From contig CANGIH010000225.1 in NCBI GenBank assembly GCA_947453875.1, positions 1-5,025 on the forward strand: a stretch of 5,025 bases of DNA. Direction: 5' to 3'. This DNA comes from Planctomycetaceae bacterium (lineage in GTDB: Bacteria; Planctomycetota; Planctomycetia; Pirellulales; UBA1268). The translations under genes and the position numbers were made by a program. How positions within the stretch are numbered: position 1 is the first letter of the stretch; each line of letters starts with the position of its first letter. The notes beneath the pieces are model-generated. The model was not told the origin of the DNA. It saw only the letters and a list, made by a program, of their open reading frames with translations, and searched no databases. Positions 1 to 4,964 of the stretch are shown here, piece by piece.

Positions 1-16
1 GCTGAGCTACAGCCCC
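1..16 (-). tRNA. tRNA-Ala, 5' fragment cut by the window edge
   Basis: Read on the minus strand, positions 16 down to 1 give GGGGCTGTAGCTCAGC. This is the usual start of bacterial alanine tRNA: a 7-nt acceptor strand GGGGCTG, then T8-A9, then the D-stem GCTC followed by AGC. The rest of the gene, including the anticodon, lies left of the window, so the isoacceptor cannot be read. Other tRNAs sharing TAGCTCAG (Ile, Val) usually start differently, which is why Ala is preferred. Only 16 bases are available, so this rests on pattern recognition without a folding check. It would lie downstream of the MBL-rhodanese gene in the same direction. Confidence 0.6.
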
Positions 17-22
17 ACGACC

Positions 23-50
23 ATCCTACAAGGGGTGGCGGGGCAGGCAA
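23..50 (-). promoter_or_regulatory. Candidate promoter for the tRNA-Ala gene
   Basis: On the minus strand a TTGCCT hexamer (50-45) is separated by 16 bp from TAGGAT (28-23). Each matches the sigma-70 consensus at 4 of 6 positions. The -10 ends only 6 bp before the putative tRNA 5' end, so transcription would start at or next to the mature end. This is a weak match, supported mainly by its position. It lies between the stop of the MBL-rhodanese gene and the tRNA. The tRNA could equally be transcribed by read-through. Confidence 0.25.
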
Positions 51-108
51 CGGCATCGTGAAACGGCCGAAAACAGCGGGTGAAGGTTCGATTCGCCGGG
101 GAAACCTG

Positions 109-1527
109 TCAGGCTTTGGTCGATTCGCTCGGCAGCTTGGCCGCAGCCCATGCCTTGAAACCTCCCACCAGATCGCGGGTGTCCTTCCGCCCCAGCTTCT
201 GCAGCAGGCTGGCGGCGATCGCCGAACGGTAGCCCCCTTCGCAATGAACGACGACCGGCCTGCCCGGGGGCAGCTCGCCCGCTCGCTCCTCGAGGTGTGG
301 CAGCGGGATGTTCACGCTGCCGGGCACGAATCCGCCCGCATGCTCGGCCGCACTCCGCACATCGACAACCACCGGCACGGGGCCGGCATCGGCTCTCCGG
401 CCAGCGAGCCACTCGGCCAGGGCCGGTGCGGTGATCCGCTCCGTCCGCTCGAGAAGGTCCTCTCGGTGCACAAGCGCGCCCATTCCTCCGGCGAGATACC
501 CGCCGACGTTGTCGAAGCCGATGCGACCCAATCGCATGACGGCCTCTTCCTCCCCCCCCGCCCCGGTGATCAGGACGATCGGCTGGTCATGGCTGAGAAC
601 AGAGCCACACCAGGTGGCGTATTTGCCCGCCAGACCGATATTCACCGCCCCCCGCAGATGCCCCCCCTCGAAGTCGATCCCATCCCGGACATCGAGAAGC
701 TGGGCCCCCTCCTTCTCCATCCGGATCACCTCCTCGAGAGGCAGGGCATGGAGGGTGCTCCGCATCGAGCTCTCGAGCGACGGGCGCTCCTTGCGATTGA
801 GGATCGCGTCGTGGACGAAATACTCGGGAGCCTCAGGCTGGTCGGCCGTGACGATGCTCTTGAAGGCCTCGCGACTCATCGGCTGAAGGGCATAGTTGAA
901 TTGCTTCTGCTCGCCGATCGTGGAGACGGTCTCCTTCGAGAGCGCCTTGCCGCACATGCTGCCTGCCCCGTGTGCGGGATAGACCAGCGTGGCATCGGGG
1001 AGTGTGACGAGCTTGTGGGTGATGCTGTCATAGAGCATGTCGGCGAGTTCGTCGGCCGTGACACCGATGCTCGCGAGCAGATCGGGGCGGCCGACGTCGC
1101 CGATGAAGAGGGTGTCGCCGGTGAGCACCGCCTGCGGCGTCGTTCGGCTCTGGGCAAGGTCGTAGACGAGGATCGAGATCCCCTCCGGGGTGTGCCCCGG
1201 CGTCTCGAGGACCTCCAATCGCACGTCGCCGAATTCGACAGCCTCGCCGCCGCCCATCTTCACGCAGGCGAATTCGGGCTCGGCCCGCGCTCCCAGCCGG
1301 ATCGTCGCGCCGGCGCGGTCACGCAGCTCGATGTGCCCGGAGATGAAGTCGGCATGAAAGTGGGTGAGGAAGACATGCTTGATGGTGCAGCCCCCCGCTT
1401 GGGCATCGCGGAGGTACTGATCGATGTCACGCTGCGGATCGACGACCGCTGCGGTCTTCGAACGCTCGTCCAAGATCATGTAGGACGCGTGCGACAGGCA
1501 GGCGAGGTAATACTGCTGGATCTTCAT
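109..1527 (-). CDS. Persulfide dioxygenase-like MBL-fold protein with two C-terminal rhodanese domains
   Basis: The 472-aa protein resembles ETHE1/CstB-type fusions, in which a mononuclear-iron MBL domain oxidises glutathione or low-molecular-weight persulfide to sulfite and a rhodanese domain transfers sulfane sulfur, for example forming thiosulfate. No signal peptide is seen, so it is probably cytoplasmic. The MBL domain spans about residues 1-220. It has THFHADF (H56, H58, D60), PGHTPEG (H112), TGDTLFIGDVGRPDL (D138) and YPAHG (H186). By analogy with ETHE1, H56, H112 and D138 would bind iron. The His that usually follows the motif Asp is F61. Rhodanese 1 (about 262-355) has LLDVRD but no Cys in its loop (TGAGGEEEA, 321-329). 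Rhodanese 2 (about 368-470) has VDVRSAAEH and the active loop C429-EGGY-R434. I chose the ATG at 1527 because homology starts at MKIQQYYLACLSHASY; an ATG at 1572 adds 15 unlikely residues. The Shine-Dalgarno is weak. It lies 163 bp downstream of the rhodanese fusion gene on the same strand, so an operon is likely. Function is family inference. Confidence 0.9.
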   Translation of the reverse strand: MKIQQYYLACLSHASYMILDERSKTAAVVDPQRDIDQYLRDAQAGGCTIKHVFLTHFHADFISGHIELRDRAGATIRLGARAEPEFACVKMGGGEAVEFGDVRLEVLETPGHTPEGISILVYDLAQSRTTPQAVLTGDTLFIGDVGRPDLLASIGVTADELADMLYDSITHKLVTLPDATLVYPAHGAGSMCGKALSKETVSTIGEQKQFNYALQPMSREAFKSIVTADQPEAPEYFVHDAILNRKERPSLESSMRSTLHALPLEEVIRMEKEGAQLLDVRDGIDFEGGHLRGAVNIGLAGKYATWCGSVLSHDQPIVLITGAGGEEEAVMRLGRIGFDNVGGYLAGGMGALVHREDLLERTERITAPALAEWLAGRRADAGPVPVVVDVRSAAEHAGGFVPGSVNIPLPHLEERAGELPPGRPVVVHCEGGYRSAIAASLLQKLGRKDTRDLVGGFKAWAAAKLPSESTKA

Positions 1528-1596
1528 GGCTGGCCTGATCCTGTGGTGCGAGGTGTGGAGCAGCAGCCGCATGGCAGGCTGTGGATATAGGGCACC

Positions 1597-1614
1597 GCCG
1601 CCGGACGAGGCGGC
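1597..1614 (-). other. 6-bp hairpin in the gap between the two sulfur genes
   Basis: GCCGCC and GGCGGC form a perfect 6-bp inverted repeat around a 6-nt loop. It lies mid-way in the 163-bp gap between the rhodanese fusion gene and the MBL-rhodanese gene. No T-tract follows on either strand, so it is not a convincing intrinsic terminator. It could be an mRNA processing or stability element, or chance in GC-rich DNA. A TATATC sequence (minus strand) lies just downstream of it, without a credible -35. The rest of the gap shows no coding signal. Confidence 0.25.
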
Positions 1615-1690
1615 AGACGCACCCTGAAGACGTTGGCTTTCTGGCCGGCCCGAGCGGAAAAAGGTCTGGGATGACTTGTTCCACGTGCAG

Positions 1691-2632
1691 TCAGCGGCCC
1701 TTGGCAGTGGGGAAGCCGGCTTTGACCAGCGCCGGGTAGCCGGGCTTCAGGGGCCGCACGTCGAAGCCCTGACGGGCGAGGATGTCGGCGGCGTCGAGGC
1801 ACCTGCCGCCGGCGAAACAGTGGAGATAGATGGGCTTGTCGCGGGGGAGGATCTTGGCGAGTTCGGCGGGAGGCAGCCCGTTCTCGAGCTCGCTCAACGG
1901 CAGCAGGCCAGCCCCCGCCACATGCCCCTGTTCCCACTCCTCCGGCTCGCGGACATCGATCAGCACCGCCTGCTTCGCCGCCACCGCCGCCTTGACGGTG
2001 TCGAGGGAATCCTTCGTGTGCTCCGCGGCCATGGCCGGCGCTGCGACCGACAGGGCGATCGCAGCCACAAGCGCCGTGGTGCAACGGGCTCCGGTGCCCC
2101 CTGCCTGATTCCATGGCATCCTCGCGATCACCATCGCCATCCCGCAGGTGTCGGTGATCCCGGCGAAGACAAGCCCGGCCCCGATGAACCCAGCCAACCC
2201 GATGCCGACCATGTTCCACGGTGCAGGAGCGAATGCCCCAAGCGCGGCACCAAGTGCGACGATCGCTCCGGCACAGATCCGCACCTGGCGCTCGAGCGAC
2301 ATCACCTTCCGGCCGCGGACGACCGGCACCCCGGCCGCCTCGCAGGCCGCCGTGCCCCCCTCGACGCTGACGACGTTCGAAATCCCGGCGGCGATCAGCT
2401 TCTCGCACGCTTTCTGGCTGCGCCCCCCCGACTTGCAGACGAAGTAGATCGGCGTCCCCTCGATGACCTCGGCGGACAATTGCTTGGGATCGAGGCGATC
2501 GAGCGGAAGGTTGCGGGCCCCGTCGACGTGCACCTCGCCAAACTCGGCCGGAGTGCGGACGTCGATCAGCGTGACGGAGTCTCCACGACGACGGAGATCG
2601 GCCAGGTGGCTCGGGGAGATCGTGGCAATCAT
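1691..2632 (-). CDS. Double rhodanese membrane protein: YgaP-like module fused to an exported rhodanese
   Basis: The 313-aa protein likely carries sulfane sulfur at or across the inner membrane. Rhodanese 1 (about 1-107) has TLIDVRTPAEF and the loop C66-KSGG-R71. A YgaP/DUF2892-type membrane module follows (about 111-176): SLERQVRICAG leads into helix 1 (about 116-135), helix 2 is about 141-160, and it ends with the typical FAGITDTCGM and RMPWNQ. E. coli YgaP ends at this point (MPWNQRA). Here the frame continues through ARC, a hydrophobic stretch (about 185-198) and APAMAAEH, which looks exactly like a signal peptide with an AxA cleavage site. A second rhodanese (about 204-313) has VLIDVREPEEW, the loop C272-FAGG-R277 with an extra C278, and KPGYPALVKAGFP. 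Both active loops keep CxxxxR, so both should be active. The ATG at 2632 has a GGAGG ribosome site 7 nt upstream. The fusion arrangement is unusual (see findings). It is probably first in an operon with the MBL-rhodanese gene. Confidence 0.9.
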   Translation of the reverse strand: MIATISPSHLADLRRRGDSVTLIDVRTPAEFGEVHVDGARNLPLDRLDPKQLSAEVIEGTPIYFVCKSGGRSQKACEKLIAAGISNVVSVEGGTAACEAAGVPVVRGRKVMSLERQVRICAGAIVALGAALGAFAPAPWNMVGIGLAGFIGAGLVFAGITDTCGMAMVIARMPWNQAGGTGARCTTALVAAIALSVAAPAMAAEHTKDSLDTVKAAVAAKQAVLIDVREPEEWEQGHVAGAGLLPLSELENGLPPAELAKILPRDKPIYLHCFAGGRCLDAADILARQGFDVRPLKPGYPALVKAGFPTAKGR

Positions 2633-2639
2633 GGAATGT

Positions 2640-2644
2640 CCTCC
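2640..2644 (-). promoter_or_regulatory. Shine-Dalgarno GGAGG for the rhodanese fusion gene
   Basis: On the minus strand GGAGG sits 7 nt before the ATG at 2632-2630. It is the strongest ribosome-binding site in the window and fixes this start codon. By contrast, kdsB and the Usp gene have a GGAG core with 6-nt spacing, and the MBL-rhodanese gene has only a weak site. Confidence 0.75.
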
Positions 2645-2649
2645 GGGGA

Positions 2650-2766
2650 GAAACGAAGCGGCGTGGACGGGTCGAAGCGTCGTTACACAACGGCGTTTCA
2701 GTGGACGTCAAGACGGCGGATCCGAACATCCGAAACGCCCGACAATTCTTACGAAGGGCCCGTTTC
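2650..2766. repeat. Four GAAACG/CGTTTC elements in the rhodanese promoter region
   Basis: The hexamer GAAACG (or its complement CGTTTC) occurs at 2650-2655, 2694-2699, 2732-2737 and 2761-2766, in alternating orientation. The inner two extend to a perfect 8-bp inverted repeat, GGCGTTTC (2692-2699) and GAAACGCC (2732-2739), 32 bp apart. These arms bracket the -35 hexamer of the candidate promoter. They could be operator sites for a regulator of the sulfur genes. That is an inference from position and spacing; the elements are short. Confidence 0.35.
2682..2711 (-). promoter_or_regulatory. Candidate sigma-70 promoter of the sulfur gene cluster
   Basis: On the minus strand TTGACG (2711-2706; 5 of 6 consensus) is followed after 18 bp by TGTAAC (2687-2682; 4 of 6). 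This leaves an untranslated leader of roughly 40-45 nt before the ATG at 2632, which contains the GGAGG ribosome site. It lies in the 237-bp gap between tRNA-Leu and the rhodanese fusion gene, where a promoter is expected. No other coding sequence is apparent in that gap. Confidence 0.45.
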
Positions 2767-2846
2767 GAGATCGCAGCCGAATGCATCCTGCGCAGCACAT
2801 CGGGCAGGGGAATTCCACACCGCCAGAGGAGGGCGTGGCAGAAGAT

Positions 2847-2865
2847 CGGGGCGGAGAACACCCCG
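2847..2865 (-). terminator. Weak hairpin downstream of tRNA-Leu
   Basis: Beginning 5 bp past the tRNA 3' end on the minus strand, CGGGG and CCCCG form a 5-bp stem around a 9-nt loop, followed by ATCTTCT. The position suits a terminator for the tRNA transcript. The stem is short and the T-tract poor, so an intrinsic terminator is only possible. Confidence 0.3.
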
Positions 2866-2869
2866 GAAA

Positions 2870-2953
2870 TGCCCGAGAGAGGACTTGAACCTCCACCCAG
2901 TTACCTGGACAAGAACCTGAATCTTGCGCGTCTGCCAATTCCGCCACTCGGGC
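2870..2953 (-). tRNA. tRNA-Leu (anticodon CAG, reads CUG)
   Basis: The minus strand folds into a complete 84-nt class II tRNA. The acceptor arms GCCCGAG (2953-2947) and CTCGGGC (2877-2871) pair perfectly, with discriminator A at 2870. The D-arm stem is GCG/CGC around a GG-containing loop. The anticodon stem is CAAGA/TCTTG with loop TTCAGGT, placing anticodon CAG at 2919-2917. The long variable arm pairs CCAG with CTGG, as expected for leucine tRNA. The T-arm is GGAGG/CCTCT with loop TTCAAGT. The 3' CCA is not encoded; the genome continues TTTCC, so CCA must be added by nucleotidyltransferase. Confidence 0.97.
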
Positions 2954-2978
2954 AAGTGGACGCTTTCGCGACTCCGAA

Positions 2979-3006
2979 ATGCTAGCAGGGGACGCCCCGG
3001 AAACAA
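2979..3006 (-). promoter_or_regulatory. Extended -10 promoter for tRNA-Leu
   Basis: On the minus strand TTGTTT (3006-3001) and TAGCAT (2984-2979) are separated by 16 bp, and TGC directly before TAGCAT forms an extended -10 (TGn). The -10 ends 25 bp before the mature tRNA 5' end, which would leave a short 5' leader for RNase P to remove. The -35 hexamer is exactly the spacer of a 10-bp direct repeat. Confidence 0.5.
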
Positions 3007-3016
3007 GACGCCCCGG
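2991..3016. repeat. 10-bp tandem direct repeat around the tRNA-Leu -35
   Basis: GACGCCCCGG occurs at 2991-3000 and again at 3007-3016, with AAACAA between, giving a 16-bp period. The two copies are identical. They flank the candidate -35 element of the tRNA-Leu promoter. The repeat could bind a dimeric regulator on one face of the helix, or be a small tandem duplication with no function. Confidence 0.6.
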
Positions 3017-3020
3017 CAAC

Positions 3021-3056
3021 CCCCGCTCCGGGCGGAATCCGCCATGGCAAGCGGGG
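3021..3056. other. Nested inverted repeat upstream of kdsB
   Basis: An outer stem CCCCGCT (3021-3027) pairs with AGCGGGG (3050-3056). Inside it, GGCGG (3031-3035) pairs with CCGCC (3039-3043) over an AAT loop. A competing pairing also exists: GGGG (3053-3056) with CCCC (3065-3068). If the kdsB transcript starts upstream, this would be a structured leader. If not, it may be a boundary element between divergent transcription units. No T-tract follows it, so it is not a classical terminator. No convincing kdsB promoter could be picked. Confidence 0.4.
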
Positions 3057-3111
3057 TGGTGAATCCCCTAAAAACGGTCCCATCCGCCCCCGCCATTCAT
3101 CGGAGCTTGCC

Positions 3112-3924
3112 ATGCCCACGCAGCGTGCCGAGGTCGTGATCGTGATCCCCGCCCGGCTGTCAAGCACCCGGCTCCCACGGAAGATGCTCCTGGCGGAGAC
3201 GGGGCGGACGCTCATCGAACACACCTGGCTCGCCGCGAGCCGTTCGTCGCGGGCCTCCCGGGTGGTGGTCGCCACCGACAGCGAGGAGATCGCCAATGCT
3301 GTCGAGCGGTTCGGCGGCGAGGCGGTGATGACGTCGCCCGATGCCCCGAGCGGCACCGCCCGGATTGTCGAGGCCCTGCCCCGACTCGGCGACGCGGCCT
3401 TGATCGTCAACGTGCAGGGCGACGAACCGGAACTCGCCGCCGCGGCTATCGACACCGCGATCGATCTCCTCGACCGCTGCCCCTCCGCCAGTGTCGCCAC
3501 GCTCGTCACCCCGATGCGCTCGATCGACGATCTCGAAGACCCTTCCGCCGTGAAAGCCGTGCTGACCCCGTGGCGCGAGTCGACCGCGAGCCTCATCCCA
3601 GGCCCGGAGGTACCCGGCGCCTGGCGGGCGCTCTACTTCAGCCGCTCGAAGGTCCCGGCCGCGCGGGATTGGCACGACAGCCTCCTCACGGACCGGCCGC
3701 CGTACTGGTGGCAACACGTGGGGCTCTACGCCTACCGCCGGGAGGTGCTCGAATCGTGGAACGCGTTGCCCGATTCGAGGCTCGCCACGCTCGAGAGCCT
3801 CGAACAGCTGCGCCCACTCGAGGCCGGCATCGGCATCGCCGCCGCCGCCATCGATCACGCGGCCCGCGGCATCGACACGCCCCGCGACTATGCCGCCTTC
3901 GTGGCGCGCACGGCGCAGGCTTAA
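3112..3924 (+). CDS. kdsB: 3-deoxy-manno-octulosonate cytidylyltransferase (CMP-KDO synthetase)
   Basis: This cytoplasmic enzyme activates KDO with CTP to CMP-KDO, using Mg2+, for transfer to lipid A. The 270-aa product shows the family pattern in order: VIVIPARLSSTRLPRKML (9-26, nucleotide-binding N-terminus), VVVATDSEEIANAV (51-64), SGTAR (80-84), NVQGDEP (100-106, with metal-binding Asp), ALYFSRSKVP (173-182), HVGLYAYRR (202-210), LESLEQLRPLEAG (227-239) and IDTPRDY (254-260). It is slightly longer than the usual roughly 245-255 residues. The motif normally written DHxSGT(D/E)R is DAPSGTAR here, so the usual His is A78 and the acidic residue is A83. The ATG at 3112 has GGAG 6 nt upstream. 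The start is divergent from tRNA-Leu, and the 3' end converges on the Usp gene with 23 bp between the stop codons. No other KDO or lipid A gene is in view. Confidence 0.93.
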   Translation: MPTQRAEVVIVIPARLSSTRLPRKMLLAETGRTLIEHTWLAASRSSRASRVVVATDSEEIANAVERFGGEAVMTSPDAPSGTARIVEALPRLGDAALIVNVQGDEPELAAAAIDTAIDLLDRCPSASVATLVTPMRSIDDLEDPSAVKAVLTPWRESTASLIPGPEVPGAWRALYFSRSKVPAARDWHDSLLTDRPPYWWQHVGLYAYRREVLESWNALPDSRLATLESLEQLRPLEAGIGIAAAAIDHAARGIDTPRDYAAFVARTAQA

Positions 3925-3947
3925 GGTACTGGGCCCCGCCGAGGTTG

Positions 3948-4841
3948 TCAGGCCTTTTCGACCGGCACGATCAACACGCTTGCCGGCACCCCCGTGAGCA
4001 CCGCTTCCGACGTGCTCCCGAGCAACCAGCGAGTGACCGCATCGGAGGGGGTGCGACCGAGGAGCACCAGATTGTCGCCATGCTCGCGGACGTGGGCCCT
4101 GATCCGGTCACCGGGATTGCCCTGCGACAGCACCGGGGGCTGCCCCTGGAATGCCGCCGGCAACGACTTCTGGAAACGATCGAGCGACTTCGAAAGCACC
4201 CCCACTTCGTCGTCATGCTCCTGCTGCCAAGCTGCGGCGATTGCCTCTGTCTCGGGATTGCGGACCTTCTTCTCGAGCCACGACGGCAGCGGGCCGGCAA
4301 GGAGCGACTCCGCAATCCCGACCACCTCGCCCGACGTGTCGGCCGGCCAGCGGAGCTTTCCCGCCACCGCGGCGATGGCGGCGGCACTGGCCGGAAGGTG
4401 GCAGGCGATCGGGCGGATCGGCTGATCGGCGGCGGGAGGATTGCGGACGACGAGCACTGGCAGCGTTGAACCGTGGACAACGGCCCGCGAGACACTTCCC
4501 AGCAGCAATCGCTCGAGCGATGTCGAGTTGCTCGCCCCGACGACGACCAGATCGGCCTTCCAGCCGACGGCCGCCTCGAGAATCCCGGCGGCGGCCGATT
4601 TCGTGCTCACGATCGCCTCGACCGGCCGCGTGAACGGTTGCGGCAACCGGGCCTCCGCCTCCTCGAACAGTGCCTTGCTCGCCCCTTCGACGAGCGTCTG
4701 CCCCCAGGGCATGCGGCGTTCGAGTTCGGCCGGCGAAAAATAGATCGCCACCTCGTCAGCCCGCGGATCGACAAGTCGCCCGACGAGCGACACCGCTTCC
4801 ATAGATGCGGCCGACCCATCGACACCGATCAGGACTTTCAT
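3948..4841 (-). CDS. Tandem-domain universal stress protein (UspA family)
   Basis: The 297-aa protein has two Usp-like halves. Universal stress proteins are cytoplasmic, alpha/beta nucleotide-binding-fold proteins tied to stress survival; the exact role here is unknown. Half 1 (about 1-133) starts MKVLIGVDGSAAS, a standard ATP-site N-terminus, and carries G102-AS-N105 followed nine residues later by G115-S116. Half 2 (about 141-297) has G262-RT-P265 with G275-S276 at the same spacing. The second Gly of the G-2x-G-9x-G(S/T) ATP motif is therefore Asn in half 1 and Pro in half 2. Half 2 also lacks the N-terminal DGS segment, so its nucleotide binding is doubtful. The ATG at 4841 is chosen because homology starts there and GGAG lies 6 nt upstream (4851-4848). 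A start at 4886 would add 15 residues without support. It converges with kdsB. Confidence 0.88.
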   Translation of the reverse strand: MKVLIGVDGSAASMEAVSLVGRLVDPRADEVAIYFSPAELERRMPWGQTLVEGASKALFEEAEARLPQPFTRPVEAIVSTKSAAAGILEAAVGWKADLVVVGASNSTSLERLLLGSVSRAVVHGSTLPVLVVRNPPAADQPIRPIACHLPASAAAIAAVAGKLRWPADTSGEVVGIAESLLAGPLPSWLEKKVRNPETEAIAAAWQQEHDDEVGVLSKSLDRFQKSLPAAFQGQPPVLSQGNPGDRIRAHVREHGDNLVLLGRTPSDAVTRWLLGSTSEAVLTGVPASVLIVPVEKA

Positions 4842-4903
4842 GACGGGCTCCGCGTGGGGGTGACTCTTCGACCGGCGGCAGCGCACCGCGGGCAGGAGAC
4901 CCC

Positions 4904-4909
4904 ATTCTA
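4904..4909 (-). promoter_or_regulatory. Candidate -10 element for the Usp gene
   Basis: On the minus strand TAGAAT matches the sigma-70 -10 consensus at 5 of 6 positions, about 60 bp before the Usp ATG. No -35 resembling TTGACA lies 16-18 bp upstream, where the sequence is a G-rich run. An activator, or another sigma factor, could be involved. This is the only promoter-like element I see in the 121-bp gap between the Usp gene and the partial upstream gene. Confidence 0.35.
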
Positions 4910-4942
4910 GCCGATGGATCGCCCCCCCGGAGAGCGGACGGC

Positions 4943-4964
4943 GACCGCCCCCGCGCCGGCGGTC
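4943..4964 (-). terminator. GC-rich hairpin at the end of the upstream minus-strand gene
   Basis: GACCGCC and GGCGGTC form a perfect 7-bp inverted repeat with an 8-nt loop. On the minus strand the 5' arm begins inside the TGA stop codon (4965-4963) of the partial gene. The position fits a transcription end for that gene, upstream of the candidate Usp -10. No T-tract follows, so it is better called a terminator-like hairpin than a proven intrinsic terminator. Confidence 0.4.

Noticed and set aside
84..104. GGTTCGATTC on the plus strand, resembling a tRNA T-loop
   Set aside because: The flanking bases do not form a T-stem and no acceptor, anticodon or D-arm is present.
1528..1572. N-terminal extension of the MBL-rhodanese protein from an upstream ATG
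   Set aside because: The 15 extra residues have no family counterpart, and homology begins at MKIQQYYL.
58..1590. Long plus-strand open frame opposite the MBL-rhodanese gene
   Set aside because: It is antisense to a protein with clear MBL and rhodanese motifs and has no recognisable domains; long antisense frames are usual in GC-rich DNA.
1658..1695. Terminator after the rhodanese fusion gene: TGACT/AGTCA stem followed by a TTTTT tract on the minus strand
   Set aside because: The stem is only 5 bp, the loop is 12 nt and the T-tract starts several bases after the stem, so it is not convincing.
1524..2920. Long open frames overlapping the rhodanese fusion gene in other frames on both strands
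   Set aside because: Arg/Pro/Gly-rich translations with no motifs; the frame at 1691-2632 carries all the conserved residues and the ribosome site.
3925..3947. Bidirectional terminator between the convergent kdsB and Usp genes
   Set aside because: The 23-bp gap contains only a GGGCCC palindrome and short CCTT/AAGG matches; no stable stem with a T-tract.
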